DNA from: JAMXLO01 sp963818775
GTDB lineage: Bacteria; Pseudomonadota; Alphaproteobacteria; Acetobacterales; Acetobacteraceae
Assembly (NCBI GenBank): GCA_963818775.1
Contig: CAWFUF010000006.1
Location: 124,001-188,000 of the forward strand
Direction: 5' to 3'
Length of the DNA: 64,000 nt
A program made the position numbers and the translations under genes. The stretch's first letter is position 1. Each line of letters begins with the position of its first letter. Below the pieces are notes generated by a model. The model saw only the letters and a list, made by a program, of their open reading frames with translations, did no database searches and had not been told where the DNA came from. Shown in pieces: positions 8,547 to 16,948 of the stretch.

Positions 8547-10010
8547 ATGCTGCGCAGCGGGATGGAGTACCTTGCATCGCTGCGCGACAAGCGCCGCGTT
8601 TATTCCGTCATCGATCTGGTTGAGGACGTTACGACCCATCCTGCTTTCCGCAATGCCGCGCGTTCCTTCGCGAACATCTGGGATCGCAAGCGCGCTCCGG
8701 AACATAGCGATGCCATGTCCTATGAGGAGGACGGTGAACGCTTCTCCACCTGGTATCTCAAGGCGACCACGAAGGACGATCTGCGCCAGCGCGCCGAGTG
8801 CCATCGACGCGTCGCTGAATGGTCATATGGACTGCTCGGCCGCTCGCCGGATCACGTCGCCAGCTTTGTCACTGGACTGGCACTCAACCCTGACCTGTTC
8901 GAGGCGAACCGGAGCGGCTTCGGGGAAAATCTAACGGCCTTCTATGACCTGATGCGGCGTCGTGACCAGTTCGCCTGCTACGTGGTACTGCCTCCGCAAG
9001 GCGCCCGCAGCCCGGAGATGTACAACCGGGAAGCAACAAGAGTGCCTGCACTGCAGGTTACCGCGGAAGACGATGCCGGCATCACCCTCAACGGGATGAA
9101 GATGCTTGGCACGGCGGGCGTGTTTGCGGATATGGTCTGGGTTGGCAACCTGCTGCCGCTGGCGCCGGAAATGAAAAGTCAGGCCGTGACCTGCGCGGTT
9201 CCAGCCAATACGCCTGGGCTGTCGATGTGGGTGCGCAAGTCGTTTGAACTGCAGGCCGTCAGCGACTTCGACAACCCTTTCTCGTCGCGCTTCGATGAGA
9301 CCGATGCAATCGTCATCTTCGAAAATGTCAAGGTTCCATGGGAGAGCGTGTTTCTGCTCGACGATGTCGTTTTGTCGCGTGAGATGTATTTCCGTACTCC
9401 TTCGCACGTGATGGGGAATCACCAGTCAGTCGTGCGGTTTCTCGAAAAGCTCAAGCTGATGACGGGCATTGCCTACAAGGCGGCGGAAATGAACGGCGTT
9501 CTCCAGGTGCCGGCGGTACGCGACACGCTCGGCAAGCTCGCGGTGGGCGAGGCCGGGCTGAGCGGCATGATCGTGGGCCAGATCGAGGACGCGGAAAGCA
9601 TGGTGCCTGGCTTTCTCAACGTGAACCGGCGGTTCCTATATTCCTCGCTGCACTGGTGCACGAACAACTACTACCAAATCGCCGAGACCGTCCGTGAGCT
9701 GCTGGGCGCCGGACCGTTCCAGATGCCGGCCGACGCATCGATCCTCACGGACGCCAAACTGCGCGAGACCTTCGAGATCTACTGCGGATCGCCGGGCAGC
9801 ACTGCGATCGACCGCTTCAGGTTCATGAAGCTCGCCTGGGATTATCTCGGCTCGGACTTCGCCGGTCGGCATACGCAGTATGAGCGTTTCTATGCAGGCC
9901 CGCAGCACGTCAATGTGCTTTACAACTTTGGCTTGTGCCCGTGGAGCGAGCGCCAGCGCGCCGTCGAGGATATCATGGCCACGATGGCCGTTCCTCCGCT
10001 GGGTCCTTGA
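8547..10010 (+). CDS. HpaB-family flavin-dependent monooxygenase, oxygenase component
   Basis: The 487-residue protein has the 4-hydroxyphenylacetate 3-monooxygenase / 4-hydroxybutyryl-CoA dehydratase fold (acyl-CoA-dehydrogenase-like). Supporting segments are RSPDHVASFVTGL near residue 97, the central beta domain (ITLNGMKMLGTAGVFADMVW) and the C-terminal helical segment GSPGSTAIDRFRFMKLAWDYLGS. The ATG at 8547 follows GGGAGGGTCCG, a strong ribosome site. Such oxygenases take reduced FADH2 from a separate reductase, and none is adjacent here. The aromatic substrate cannot be inferred. A GNAT gene follows on the same strand. Confidence 0.85.
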   Translation: MLRSGMEYLASLRDKRRVYSVIDLVEDVTTHPAFRNAARSFANIWDRKRAPEHSDAMSYEEDGERFSTWYLKATTKDDLRQRAECHRRVAEWSYGLLGRSPDHVASFVTGLALNPDLFEANRSGFGENLTAFYDLMRRRDQFACYVVLPPQGARSPEMYNREATRVPALQVTAEDDAGITLNGMKMLGTAGVFADMVWVGNLLPLAPEMKSQAVTCAVPANTPGLSMWVRKSFELQAVSDFDNPFSSRFDETDAIVIFENVKVPWESVFLLDDVVLSREMYFRTPSHVMGNHQSVVRFLEKLKLMTGIAYKAAEMNGVLQVPAVRDTLGKLAVGEAGLSGMIVGQIEDAESMVPGFLNVNRRFLYSSLHWCTNNYYQIAETVRELLGAGPFQMPADASILTDAKLRETFEIYCGSPGSTAIDRFRFMKLAWDYLGSDFAGRHTQYERFYAGPQHVNVLYNFGLCPWSERQRAVEDIMATMAVPPLGP

Positions 10011-10049
10011 CCAGAGCTGTCGGGACCGGGCCGGTAGTGTGAGGTGCGG

Positions 10050-10544
10050 ATGATGAGCTGTGGTGAAGATATCCGGATCAAATCCGCGCCAGTCGCGACC
10101 CATGAGGTGCGCACGCTGATCGCTGAGCTCGATCGGGTGCTTTCGGCGGAATATCCGCGGGAGCAGCGGCATGGTCTGGAGCTGGAGGCGATCTTTCAGC
10201 CGCATGTCAGGTTCTTCGTGGCGCGACTGAACGGTGAGGCGGTGGGGTGCGGCGGCGTTGCGCTGTTTGCTGACTTTGCTGAGGTGAAGCGTATGTACGT
10301 GCGCGATGACGCGCGTGGGAAGGGAGTCGCGCAGGCGCTGCTCGCGCGCATCGAGATGGAGGTGCGCGCGGCGAGGCTGGCGGTGTTGCGTTTGGAAACT
10401 GGGGAGCGGCAGGAAGCGGCGATACGACTGTATATGCGGGCGGGGTTTCGGCGCTGCCCGGCGTTCGGGGCTTATGCCGAGATGGCGGCGGAGGCTGTGT
10501 GCACCAGTGTGTTCTTTGAGAAGCTGCTGATGGCAAGCGGGTAG
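10050..10544 (+). CDS. GNAT-family N-acetyltransferase
   Basis: The 164-residue protein shows the GNAT core: a substrate-side strand GEAVGCGGVALF, the strand-4/loop segment AEVKRMYVRDDARGKGVAQALL (about 82-103) with the acetyl-CoA-binding R-G-K-G-V-A loop, then LRLETG and a final AIRLYMRAGF helix. The ATG at 10050 is preceded by GAGG at 10041-10044, while the GTG at 10044 overlaps that site. It lies 39 bp after the HpaB-like gene and converges on iolE. The acyl acceptor is unknown. Confidence 0.85.
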   Translation: MMSCGEDIRIKSAPVATHEVRTLIAELDRVLSAEYPREQRHGLELEAIFQPHVRFFVARLNGEAVGCGGVALFADFAEVKRMYVRDDARGKGVAQALLARIEMEVRAARLAVLRLETGERQEAAIRLYMRAGFRRCPAFGAYAEMAAEAVCTSVFFEKLLMASG

Positions 10545-10569
10545 TGTCGGTGCGACGCTGTCGGCGGGG

Positions 10570-11508
10570 TCACTGCGCAGTCCCGGTCGAGATTGCTTCG
10601 TCGCTGCGCTCCTCGCAATGACAGGGTAGGTCGAAGCCTGCTTCTTTCGCTGCCGCCAGGAGGTTGTGATAGCCCAGCCGGGCGTAGGTCAGCGGGTGCG
10701 CCTTGCGCGGATCCTGCTCCGCCTCGACCACCAGCCAACCAGCATAGTCTGCCTCGTGCAGCGTGCGCAGTAGCGGGGTGAAGGCGATGCAGCCGTCACC
10801 GGGAACCGTGAACACCCCGCCGACGAATGCGTCCAGGAAGCCCATGTCCTGCCCGATTGCCTGATCCAATGCGTCCCGCCGCACGTCCTTGCAGTGGACG
10901 TGCACCACGCGTGCGATATGGCGTGCCAGCAATGCCGCGGGATCACCGCCGGCGAACAGGCAGTGTCCGGAGTCGAACAGGAGACCCGCCGCTTCACCGG
11001 TGGTCGCCATCAGCCGGTCGATGTCGGCCTCGCTCTCGACGATGGTGCCCATGTGGTGATGGAAGGCCATGCGCACGCCGAATGCAGCCATGCGCTCTGC
11101 CAACGCTGTCACCTTGCGGCCGTAGGCAGTCCAATCGTCAGGCGCGAGTCTTGGTCGCTGGGAGATCGGCGGGAAGCCGTGCCGTCCGGAAGTGTCGGCG
11201 TAGACGACGACCTTGCAGCCGAGATCGCGCAGCAATGTGAGATGCGGTTCGATCGCGGCGAATTCCTGCGCCACGTCGCGTTCGAAGATGCGTCCATCGT
11301 ACCAGCCGGAGACCAGATTCAGATGGTGCCGCGCCAGGATTGGTGCGAGCGTCGACGACGTGCGAGGGAACTTGCCGCCGAGTTCGGTGCCGCTGTAGCC
11401 CGCCTCACGCGTCTCGGCGAGACAGGTTTCCAGCGGGATGTCGCCGCCGAGCTCCGGCATGTCGTCATTGGTCCACGTGATCGGATTGATGCCGAGCTCC
11501 ACGGCCAT
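10570..11508 (-). CDS. iolE: Inosose dehydratase-like sugar phosphate isomerase/epimerase (IolE)
   Basis: The 312-residue TIM barrel is close to IolE, which dehydrates 2-keto-myo-inositol in inositol catabolism. Recognisable segments are INPITWTNDDMPELGG, FHHHMGTIVE, VHVHCKDVRRD, GVFTVPGDGCI and VVEAEQDPRKAHPL. It starts one base after the zwf stop, with the same ribosome-site region inside zwf, so the two are translated together. No other iol gene is in the window. The last ~17 residues, including CHCEERSDEAIS, are encoded by a dispersed repeat, so the native C-terminus probably ended near AKEAGFDLP. Confidence 0.85.
   Translation of the reverse strand: MAVELGINPITWTNDDMPELGGDIPLETCLAETREAGYSGTELGGKFPRTSSTLAPILARHHLNLVSGWYDGRIFERDVAQEFAAIEPHLTLLRDLGCKVVVYADTSGRHGFPPISQRPRLAPDDWTAYGRKVTALAERMAAFGVRMAFHHHMGTIVESEADIDRLMATTGEAAGLLFDSGHCLFAGGDPAALLARHIARVVHVHCKDVRRDALDQAIGQDMGFLDAFVGGVFTVPGDGCIAFTPLLRTLHEADYAGWLVVEAEQDPRKAHPLTYARLGYHNLLAAAKEAGFDLPCHCEERSDEAISTGTAQ
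10590..10624. repeat. Dispersed short repeat giving the CHCEERSDEAI tail of iolE
   Basis: The segment around GATTGCTTCGTCGCTGCG, with CTCCTCGCAATGACA directly after, matches a short repeat scattered through many alphaproteobacterial genomes (recalled knowledge). Its minus-strand translation, CHCEERSDEAIS, appears at the ends of unrelated predicted proteins. Here it forms the 3' end of the iolE frame. Confidence 0.7.
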
Positions 11509-11509
11509 G

Positions 11510-13096
11510 TCAGATCGGCCGCCATGCACGGCCGTCTCGCTGCAACAACTGATCCGCCGCATTCGGGCCGTCACTGCCGGAGGCGTAATTCGGGAAGTAG
11601 GCCGGTGGTTTGGCCGCCCACGCGTCCAGCACAGGCTGCACGACCCGCCAGGTTTCCTCCACCATGTCGGCGCGTTGGAACAGGGTCTGATCGCCAATCA
11701 TGCAGTCATAGATCAGCGTCTCGTAGCCGACGTTCGGCTCGCGAGGGAACCAGTCGCGATAGCTGAAGTCCATGCGCACTGCGGCGAGATCGACCACTGG
11801 GCCTGGCCGCTTCACCTCGAACTGCAAGGAGATCCCTTCGTCGGGCTGAATTCGTAGCACGAGCCAATTGGGCGGCAGCTCCTCGACATGGGTGTCGTCG
11901 AACGGCGCGTACGGTGCGTGCTTGAAGCGGATGGCAATTTCAGTGTAGCGACGCGACATACGCTTGCCGGTGCGCAGATAGAATGGCACGCCGGCCCAGC
12001 GCCAGTTGTCGATCGCCAGCCGAAGGGCGACGTAGGTCTCGGTATTGGAATCTGGCGCCACGTCCGGTTCGACCCGATACGCGGGCACCGTTTCGCCAAG
12101 CACCGTTCCCTGGCTGTACTGGCCGCGCACTGCGTCCTCTTCGGTCAGCGCGCTCAATGCGGCGAAGACATCGGCCTTGCGGTTGCGTACCGAGCGCGCG
12201 TCGAATCCCGCGGGCGGTTCCATCGCGATCATTGCCAGCAACTGGAACACGTGATTCGGCACCATGTCGCGCAGCGCGCCGGTCACTTCGTAGAACCTGC
12301 CGCGGTGCTCGACACCGACCGTCTCGGCCACGGTGATCTGGACGTGGTCGATCCGGTCGCGATTCCAGATCGGCTCGAACAGTCCGTTGGCGAAGCGGAA
12401 GGCCATGATGTTCTGCACCGTCTCCTTGCCGAGGAAATGGTCGATGCGGAAGATCTGTTCCTCGCGCAGGTCACGGCGGATGCGCGTGTTGAGTTCGTGC
12501 GCCGAGTCGAGACTGTGACCGAACGGTTTCTCGATCACCACGCGCCGCCATCGCTGCGGCTTGCCATCGCGCAACTCCTCGTCCAACAGCCCGGCATGAC
12601 CGAGCTGTTCGACGAGAGGACCGAAGAAGCGGTCGGCCACGGCAAAGTAGAACAGACAGTTCCCGCCGGTCTGCTGTTCGTGTGCGACGTCATGCAGATG
12701 CAACCGAAGTTTCTCGAACAGGTCGCGATCGCTGAAATCGCCCTGCACATAAGACACGCCGGCGGTCAGGCGCTGCCACACGGCACCGTCGATCGCCTCG
12801 ATGCGGTTTTCGCTGGCAGGATTTCCGACGAAGCTCTGCAGCATCGCATGCAGGCTGTCGCGCCAATCCTCGGCACTGCGTTCGGCGATATCGACGCCGA
12901 TGATGGCGAAATGTTCGGGGATGAGACCGGTGCGCGCGAGATTATACAGCGCTGGCACAAGCAGGCGTTTCGTGAGGTCGCCGCCGGCGCCGAAGATCAC
13001 CATTGCGCAGGGGCCGGGCGGCTGCGCCTGACGCCGCGGCGGCGCCTCGACGAGACCGGACGGAGATCCGGACGAAGGGGGAGTGGGAGTGCCCAT
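11510..13096 (-). CDS. zwf: Glucose-6-phosphate 1-dehydrogenase
   Basis: The 528-residue enzyme oxidises glucose-6-phosphate to 6-phosphogluconolactone with NADP+ or NAD+, feeding the pentose phosphate or Entner-Doudoroff route. Key elements are the dinucleotide-binding GAGGDLTKR (36-44), EKPFG (189-193) and the active-site signature RIDHFLGKE (217-225). The first ~28 residues are proline/serine-rich and longer than usual; a later start is possible. It is the upstream member of a zwf-iolE pair separated by one base. No pgl or edd is adjacent. Confidence 0.95.
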   Translation of the reverse strand: MGTPTPPSSGSPSGLVEAPPRRQAQPPGPCAMVIFGAGGDLTKRLLVPALYNLARTGLIPEHFAIIGVDIAERSAEDWRDSLHAMLQSFVGNPASENRIEAIDGAVWQRLTAGVSYVQGDFSDRDLFEKLRLHLHDVAHEQQTGGNCLFYFAVADRFFGPLVEQLGHAGLLDEELRDGKPQRWRRVVIEKPFGHSLDSAHELNTRIRRDLREEQIFRIDHFLGKETVQNIMAFRFANGLFEPIWNRDRIDHVQITVAETVGVEHRGRFYEVTGALRDMVPNHVFQLLAMIAMEPPAGFDARSVRNRKADVFAALSALTEEDAVRGQYSQGTVLGETVPAYRVEPDVAPDSNTETYVALRLAIDNWRWAGVPFYLRTGKRMSRRYTEIAIRFKHAPYAPFDDTHVEELPPNWLVLRIQPDEGISLQFEVKRPGPVVDLAAVRMDFSYRDWFPREPNVGYETLIYDCMIGDQTLFQRADMVEETWRVVQPVLDAWAAKPPAYFPNYASGSDGPNAADQLLQRDGRAWRPI

Positions 13097-13239
13097 GTGC
13101 CAAGAATGAGCTTACCCCACCTGTCGGCCGCAAGCAGCGCGTTGTGCGCTCACGCAAACGGGATCAGAAATGCGTCAGTCAACTGGCGGTCGGTTGACAA
13201 CATCATACTCGGCAGATTGAGGTGGCTGACAATTGGCGA

Positions 13240-13722
13240 ATGAGCGACTGTGTCATGCATCGGTGCGCACTGTGGGCTTCAGCGATTACCATGCTGGGTC
13301 TTGTTGGAGGTGCGCCCGGGACAGCGTGGGGCCAAGTGAACAGGGTCGGTTCTGGGCGGGCTTCGCTGGGATTCTCCACGCATGTATCGCGAGCACCTTT
13401 GGCGAGCCGACGCTCTGGGAACACTGTTGCGATGCAGCGATTGCGCCTGCAGGAAGGCTTGGGCCTGCGTCGGCGGGGCCTGACGCAGAATGGCCTGCCG
13501 GCTGCAATCTGGCCCTATGGCTTGGATACTCCGATAGAAGTTCCAGACGCCGCGGAGGCAGTTCCGTCGCAACCGGAAGTCCTGGTCATAGCAGGCTCGC
13601 ATGGGGATTTAAGGGAGAACACGACGCCCCGAACACCGCCGGACTACAGCTATGTCACAGGCTGCCATGCGATTCCCAACGGATATCACTGTGACAACAC
13701 GCACAACGAGGTGACACAGTAA
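13240..13722 (+). CDS. Predicted secreted protein, function unknown
   Basis: From the ATG at 13240 the frame codes for 160 residues. A basic N-terminus is followed by a hydrophobic stretch (CALWASAITMLGLVGGAPG) and a likely signal-peptidase site near TAWGQ. The mature part is low in complexity at first, then has PSQPEVLVIAGS and a C-terminal segment PDYSYVTGCHAIPNGYHCDN with two cysteines that could form a disulfide. GTG 13222 or ATG 13255 could also be the start, and the ribosome site is weak. It is divergent from zwf. I do not recognise the family. Confidence 0.5.
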   Translation: MSDCVMHRCALWASAITMLGLVGGAPGTAWGQVNRVGSGRASLGFSTHVSRAPLASRRSGNTVAMQRLRLQEGLGLRRRGLTQNGLPAAIWPYGLDTPIEVPDAAEAVPSQPEVLVIAGSHGDLRENTTPRTPPDYSYVTGCHAIPNGYHCDNTHNEVTQ

Positions 13723-13765
13723 AAGCGCTCGGACGTGACGACGCGAGTGGTGTGACGTAGTAACG

Positions 13766-14590
13766 TCATTCTTGCGTACGGTTCGCATGGTTATGATCCC
13801 AGATCGCGCGCTCGGCTCCTTCCACGGGCGGGTAAGCCTCCTTCCAGCTTAGTTCCACCTCCCCATCGCGGGACCCGCGTCGCCACATGCCCGCCCACCA
13901 GCTACCGCCGCCTCCGCGCCCGGTTTCCGCGGTGATTTCACTGCGGAGATTTTCCACCCGCGCGAAGGACTCCGCTTCGACGCTGGCACCGGGCAAGGGC
14001 GTCGCAACAGGCTCGGGCTCTTCTGCCGCCAGGGGCGATGGCTCCTCGTCCGCGACTGCTGACTCGGATGCCTGCTCAGGGGCGGCGACCGAAACCTCGG
14101 ACGGTTGCGGGACGGCGGTGTCAGGCGCAGGCGCCTCCGTGGCCGGCGGCGATGGTTCCGCGACCGCTGGTGCCGGTGCAAGTGTCAACTCGGAAGCGGC
14201 TCCGGTCACCGGTGGCTCGGTTGGTTGCGGGACGTTGGCGTAAGGCGAAGGCGATTCCGTGGCCAGGAGGGATGGTTCGTCGCCCGCGACCGCTGGTGCG
14301 GGTGTGAGCGCGGGGGCGGCTGCGGCCGCCGGTGCCTCGGTTGGCTGTGGGACGTCGGTCTGGGTAGTGACGCGGTCGTTCCCGACGAAGCTTTTATACA
14401 GTGCCGCGGCCTGGGTCAGCAGGTCGCGGCACTGTTTGATTGCACGCCTCTCGGCCGCGATACTTTGCAGCGCATTGTCAAGCGCTCTGCGTGCTTCGGT
14501 TTCCTGCTCCTTGCTTGCAGCTTCACGTAGTTCCAGTTCACTGAGAATGCGACTGTGCAGATCAAGGGTGGGGCTGAGATCTACTGACAC
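13766..14590 (-). CDS. Coiled-coil protein with three 40-residue Pro/Ala/Glu-rich repeats, function unknown
   Basis: The 274-residue protein starts with a predicted coiled coil (about 10-68, rich in Glu, Arg, Ala and Leu, with a KQCRDLLTQAA segment). A disordered acidic stretch follows in which VPQPTEAP, VPQPTEPP and VPQPSEVS begin at residues 80, 120 and 160, an exact 40-residue period. The C-terminal 50 residues contain GRGGGGSWWAGMWRR and end in WDHNHANRTQE. There is no signal peptide. The architecture suggests a scaffold or linker protein. It is divergent from a small lipoprotein gene and convergent with the secreted protein gene at 13240. No family is recognised. Confidence 0.7.
   Translation of the reverse strand: MSVDLSPTLDLHSRILSELELREAASKEQETEARRALDNALQSIAAERRAIKQCRDLLTQAAALYKSFVGNDRVTTQTDVPQPTEAPAAAAAPALTPAPAVAGDEPSLLATESPSPYANVPQPTEPPVTGAASELTLAPAPAVAEPSPPATEAPAPDTAVPQPSEVSVAAPEQASESAVADEEPSPLAAEEPEPVATPLPGASVEAESFARVENLRSEITAETGRGGGGSWWAGMWRRGSRDGEVELSWKEAYPPVEGAERAIWDHNHANRTQE
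13994..14353 (-). repeat. Three in-frame tandem repeats of 120 bp
   Basis: Within the coiled-coil gene, three copies of a 40-codon unit begin with codons for V-P-Q-P-T/S-E. The spacing is exactly 120 bases at the DNA level, with related segments such as GGTTGCGGGACG recurring. The copies have diverged by substitutions, so expansion was not very recent. Confidence 0.75.
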
Positions 14591-14919
14591 TGCCTTTCCC
14601 CCACAGAGCCGAACCGGCTCTACTCCGCCTTTCCTGCCTGCCTGCCTGCGCTATGTGCGTGTGATTTCTCCAGCAATAGTAGTTCCGAATGTGTTACGAT
14701 ATTGTTTCAAAATGGCGGGGGAATAACGCGGACTCTGCTGCCGCAGTTGCGGGGCACGGCCAAGTGCCGGGGCGTCACCGGCGGTGCGTCACCACTATCG
14801 CTGTCTCGGCTCCATGGCTGGCTGTGCAAGGCTGCGGTGGCTGCTATGGTTTCGCCGAAGTTCCAAGCCGAATCGCAATCCTGGTTTGCCTGCCGGACTT
14901 CGACCGCGGAGGAAACGCT
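14591..14919. other. Divergent intergenic region
   Basis: These 329 bases separate two divergent starts (14590 minus, 14920 plus) and should hold promoters for both. Four CCTG units lie at 14633-14648. A locally AT-richer stretch near 14680-14715 (around GTTACGATATTGTTTCAAAA) could be promoter sequence. No convincing gene or hairpin was found. Confidence 0.5.
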
Positions 14920-15180
14920 ATGCGTCGCCTGATCTGGCTGGCCCTGGTTTCGTCGCTCGCAGGTTGCGGAGGTGACAAGCCAGCAACAACTCTCTCTGTT
15001 ACTTGCACTGGAGGCACCCAACTCGTCGGCGCCGCCTCGATCGATGTGCTGGGAGATCTTGCCAACGGCCTTCCGACGATGAATTTCCCCGATCCTGCAA
15101 ATCCGGGCAAGACCGGAACCATCTCGGTTCAGCCTCATGATCATTGCAAGATCACTCCGGGCAACCCTTCCAGCGGGTAG
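14920..15180 (+). CDS. Small predicted lipoprotein, function unknown
   Basis: An ATG at 14920, with GGAGGA a few bases upstream, opens an 86-residue frame. It begins MRRLIWLALVSSLAGC, a lipoprotein signal peptide with lipobox S-L-A-G-C, so Cys16 would be lipidated. The mature part has two more cysteines (SVTCTGG and HDHCKITPG) that could form a disulfide, and a PDPANPGKTG loop. It probably sits on the periplasmic side of a membrane. No family is recognised, and nothing nearby suggests a partner. Confidence 0.65.
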   Translation: MRRLIWLALVSSLAGCGGDKPATTLSVTCTGGTQLVGAASIDVLGDLANGLPTMNFPDPANPGKTGTISVQPHDHCKITPGNPSSG

Positions 15181-15347
15181 GACGCACCCCTGCTCTTGCC
15201 CGCGCAGACTGCTGCGATCTAGATCGTTACAGGATCCAATGGCCAATTGCTGGCGCTCGCGACTACTGCGAGTGTCCGCCTTTCCCCACTTGGGGGCGTG
15301 CTTGAGCATTCCTATGCCTGGGTACGCCCCGCTCTTTTCGGCGGCGG

Positions 15348-15668
15348 TCAGATCAGGACGGGCCGGACGGAATTGAGCGCATCGCGCAGCGTGTCGAACT
15401 GTTCCACAATCGCCGGCGGGCCGATTGTCGTCACGACCCAGGAGATTGTGCCCGACGGCGCATGAACGATGTGCGACGGGCGGTCGACCGGGCCGCTGAC
15501 AATCACGACCCGCCGATGCAGCCGAGGGTCGTCGGATCGCCGCTCGCTGACATAGGCCTTTAAGATGTCACCTGCGCTCGCCAGCCACTCGGCCACGAGC
15601 GCGGACTCGTCCGGGCTGAGCGGACGGGGGGGAAACGCAAGCAGAATCTCGGCAGAACATTTGGCCAT
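15348..15668 (-). CDS. Hypothetical protein, 106 residues
   Basis: The frame codes for a soluble protein with a helical N-terminal half (FPPRPLSPDESALVAEWLASAGDILKAYVSERR) and a beta-rich second half (RRVVIVSGPVDRPSHIVHAPSGTISWVV). Composition and codon use look like real coding sequence, but the ribosome site is weak and no family is recognised. It lies about 75 bp upstream of the aldo/keto reductase stop on the same strand. Confidence 0.5.
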   Translation of the reverse strand: MAKCSAEILLAFPPRPLSPDESALVAEWLASAGDILKAYVSERRSDDPRLHRRVVIVSGPVDRPSHIVHAPSGTISWVVTTIGPPAIVEQFDTLRDALNSVRPVLI

Positions 15669-15743
15669 CGCGGGGAGTGTACAGGGCGGATCACTTCAGG
15701 CTGGTTGCGTTTGCGAAATCCATTGACCCGTACGGATCGCCAG

Positions 15744-16739
15744 CTAGCGGTCCGCATCGACCGCACGCCAACCCCGCGTCAGTTCGTCGAGCCTCGCCAT
15801 GAGGTCGGGCGGCAGGACACACCTCTCCGCCGCCGCCAGGCTGTCGGCCAGTTGCTCGGGGCGGCTCGCACCGACGATCGGTGCGGTGATGGCGGGATTG
15901 GACAGAACCCACGCCACCGCGAGCGTGGCCATGCTCATGCCCGCCTCTCGCGCGACCGTGCGCAGGTTTTCGATCGTCGCGAACTCCTGCTCGTGCCAGT
16001 AACGTGCCTGATATCTGGCGCCGGCGGTGCGCAGCGAAAACCGCGTGCCCTCTGGCGGGGGAGCCGCCCCATCATGCTTGCCGCTGAGCAGGCCGCCGGC
16101 GAGCGGATTGTAGGGGATCACCGCGATCGCCTCCTCTTCGCATAACGGCAGCAGATCGCGCTCGAAGGCACGGAACAACAGATTGTAGCGTGGCTGCACG
16201 CTGTCGATACGGCACAGGTTCTTGAGCTCGCCACGGCCCAGGCCGCGCGCGACGCGCCAAGCCGGCCAGTTGGACACACCGACATAACGTGCCTTGCCCT
16301 GGCGCACCACCATGTCGAGCGCTTCCAACGTCTCGTCGATCGGCGTGTCCGCGTCGTAGCGGTGCAGCTGATACAGATCGATGTAGTCGGTACCGAGCCG
16401 CCGCAGGGACGCATCGATCGCGTCGAGGATATGCTTGCGCGACGTCCCCTGGTCCCATGGTTGCGCGCCCACCTGCCCGGCGCACTTGGTGGCAAGGATG
16501 AACTGCTGGCGTTTGCCCTTCAGCCAGGCGCCGACAATCTCCTCGGTACGGCCCGCGGTGGCACGACCACCGCCGAGCGGATACACGTCGGCGGTGTCGA
16601 GGAAGTCGATCCCGCCCTCGGCCGCTGCATCGAGGATCGCGTGGCTGCGAGCTTGGTCACACTGGCCGCCGAAGGTCATGGTGCCGAGACAGAGTCGTGA
16701 TACGCGCAGGCCGGTTCGGCCGAATTTCGAATGGTTCAT
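15744..16739 (-). CDS. Aldo/keto reductase
   Basis: The 331-residue (alpha/beta)8 oxidoreductase has the family N-terminus FGRTGLRVSRLCLGTMTFGG. Asp and Tyr of the catalytic tetrad fall in GIDFLDTADVYPLGGG, and Lys in FILATKCAGQVG. Later come the segments DYIDLYQLHR, ARYVGVSNWPAW and the NADP-binding end SNPAITAPIVGASRPEQL. It resembles the YajO/Tas-like group that reduces carbonyls with NADPH. The physiological substrate is unknown. It is divergent from the molybdopterin-domain gene. Confidence 0.88.
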   Translation of the reverse strand: MNHSKFGRTGLRVSRLCLGTMTFGGQCDQARSHAILDAAAEGGIDFLDTADVYPLGGGRATAGRTEEIVGAWLKGKRQQFILATKCAGQVGAQPWDQGTSRKHILDAIDASLRRLGTDYIDLYQLHRYDADTPIDETLEALDMVVRQGKARYVGVSNWPAWRVARGLGRGELKNLCRIDSVQPRYNLLFRAFERDLLPLCEEEAIAVIPYNPLAGGLLSGKHDGAAPPPEGTRFSLRTAGARYQARYWHEQEFATIENLRTVAREAGMSMATLAVAWVLSNPAITAPIVGASRPEQLADSLAAAERCVLPPDLMARLDELTRGWRAVDADR

Positions 16740-16901
16740 TAGCTGTTACTCCTGACTCACAACCGGTGGGCGACGAACGTTATTCATGCACCGACATAAC
16801 GGAGATGGTCGTATTCGCCGGGTGATGATTGCCACGTCACGGTCATGTTATCATCCGGTGGCGCAAGGATCGTCACAGCAGGATTGTCTGACATTCACAT
16901 T

Positions 16902-16925
16902 CGCTATACCCGATCGAGTATATCG
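16902..16925. promoter_or_regulatory. Putative ModE operator (molybdate-responsive) upstream of the duplicated molybdopterin-domain gene
   Basis: CGCTATA-N10-TATATCG is an imperfect palindrome, with one mismatch between half-sites, ending 23 bp before the chosen ATG at 16949. Half-site sequence and 10-base spacing agree with the ModE box as I recall it from E. coli modA. A second site with the same spacing lies upstream of modABC here, and a ModE homologue is encoded at 18825-19208. Confidence 0.6.
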
Positions 16926-16948
16926 GGATGCCAACGGGGGGGAAGTCG

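Noticed and set aside
11888..13243. 451-codon plus-strand frame across zwf
   Set aside because: It is antisense to zwf, whose active-site motifs are clear; the frame has a shadow composition.
14707..15309. 200-codon minus-strand frame over the small lipoprotein gene
   Set aside because: The plus-strand lipoprotein has a strong ribosome site and lipobox; the opposite frame has no features.
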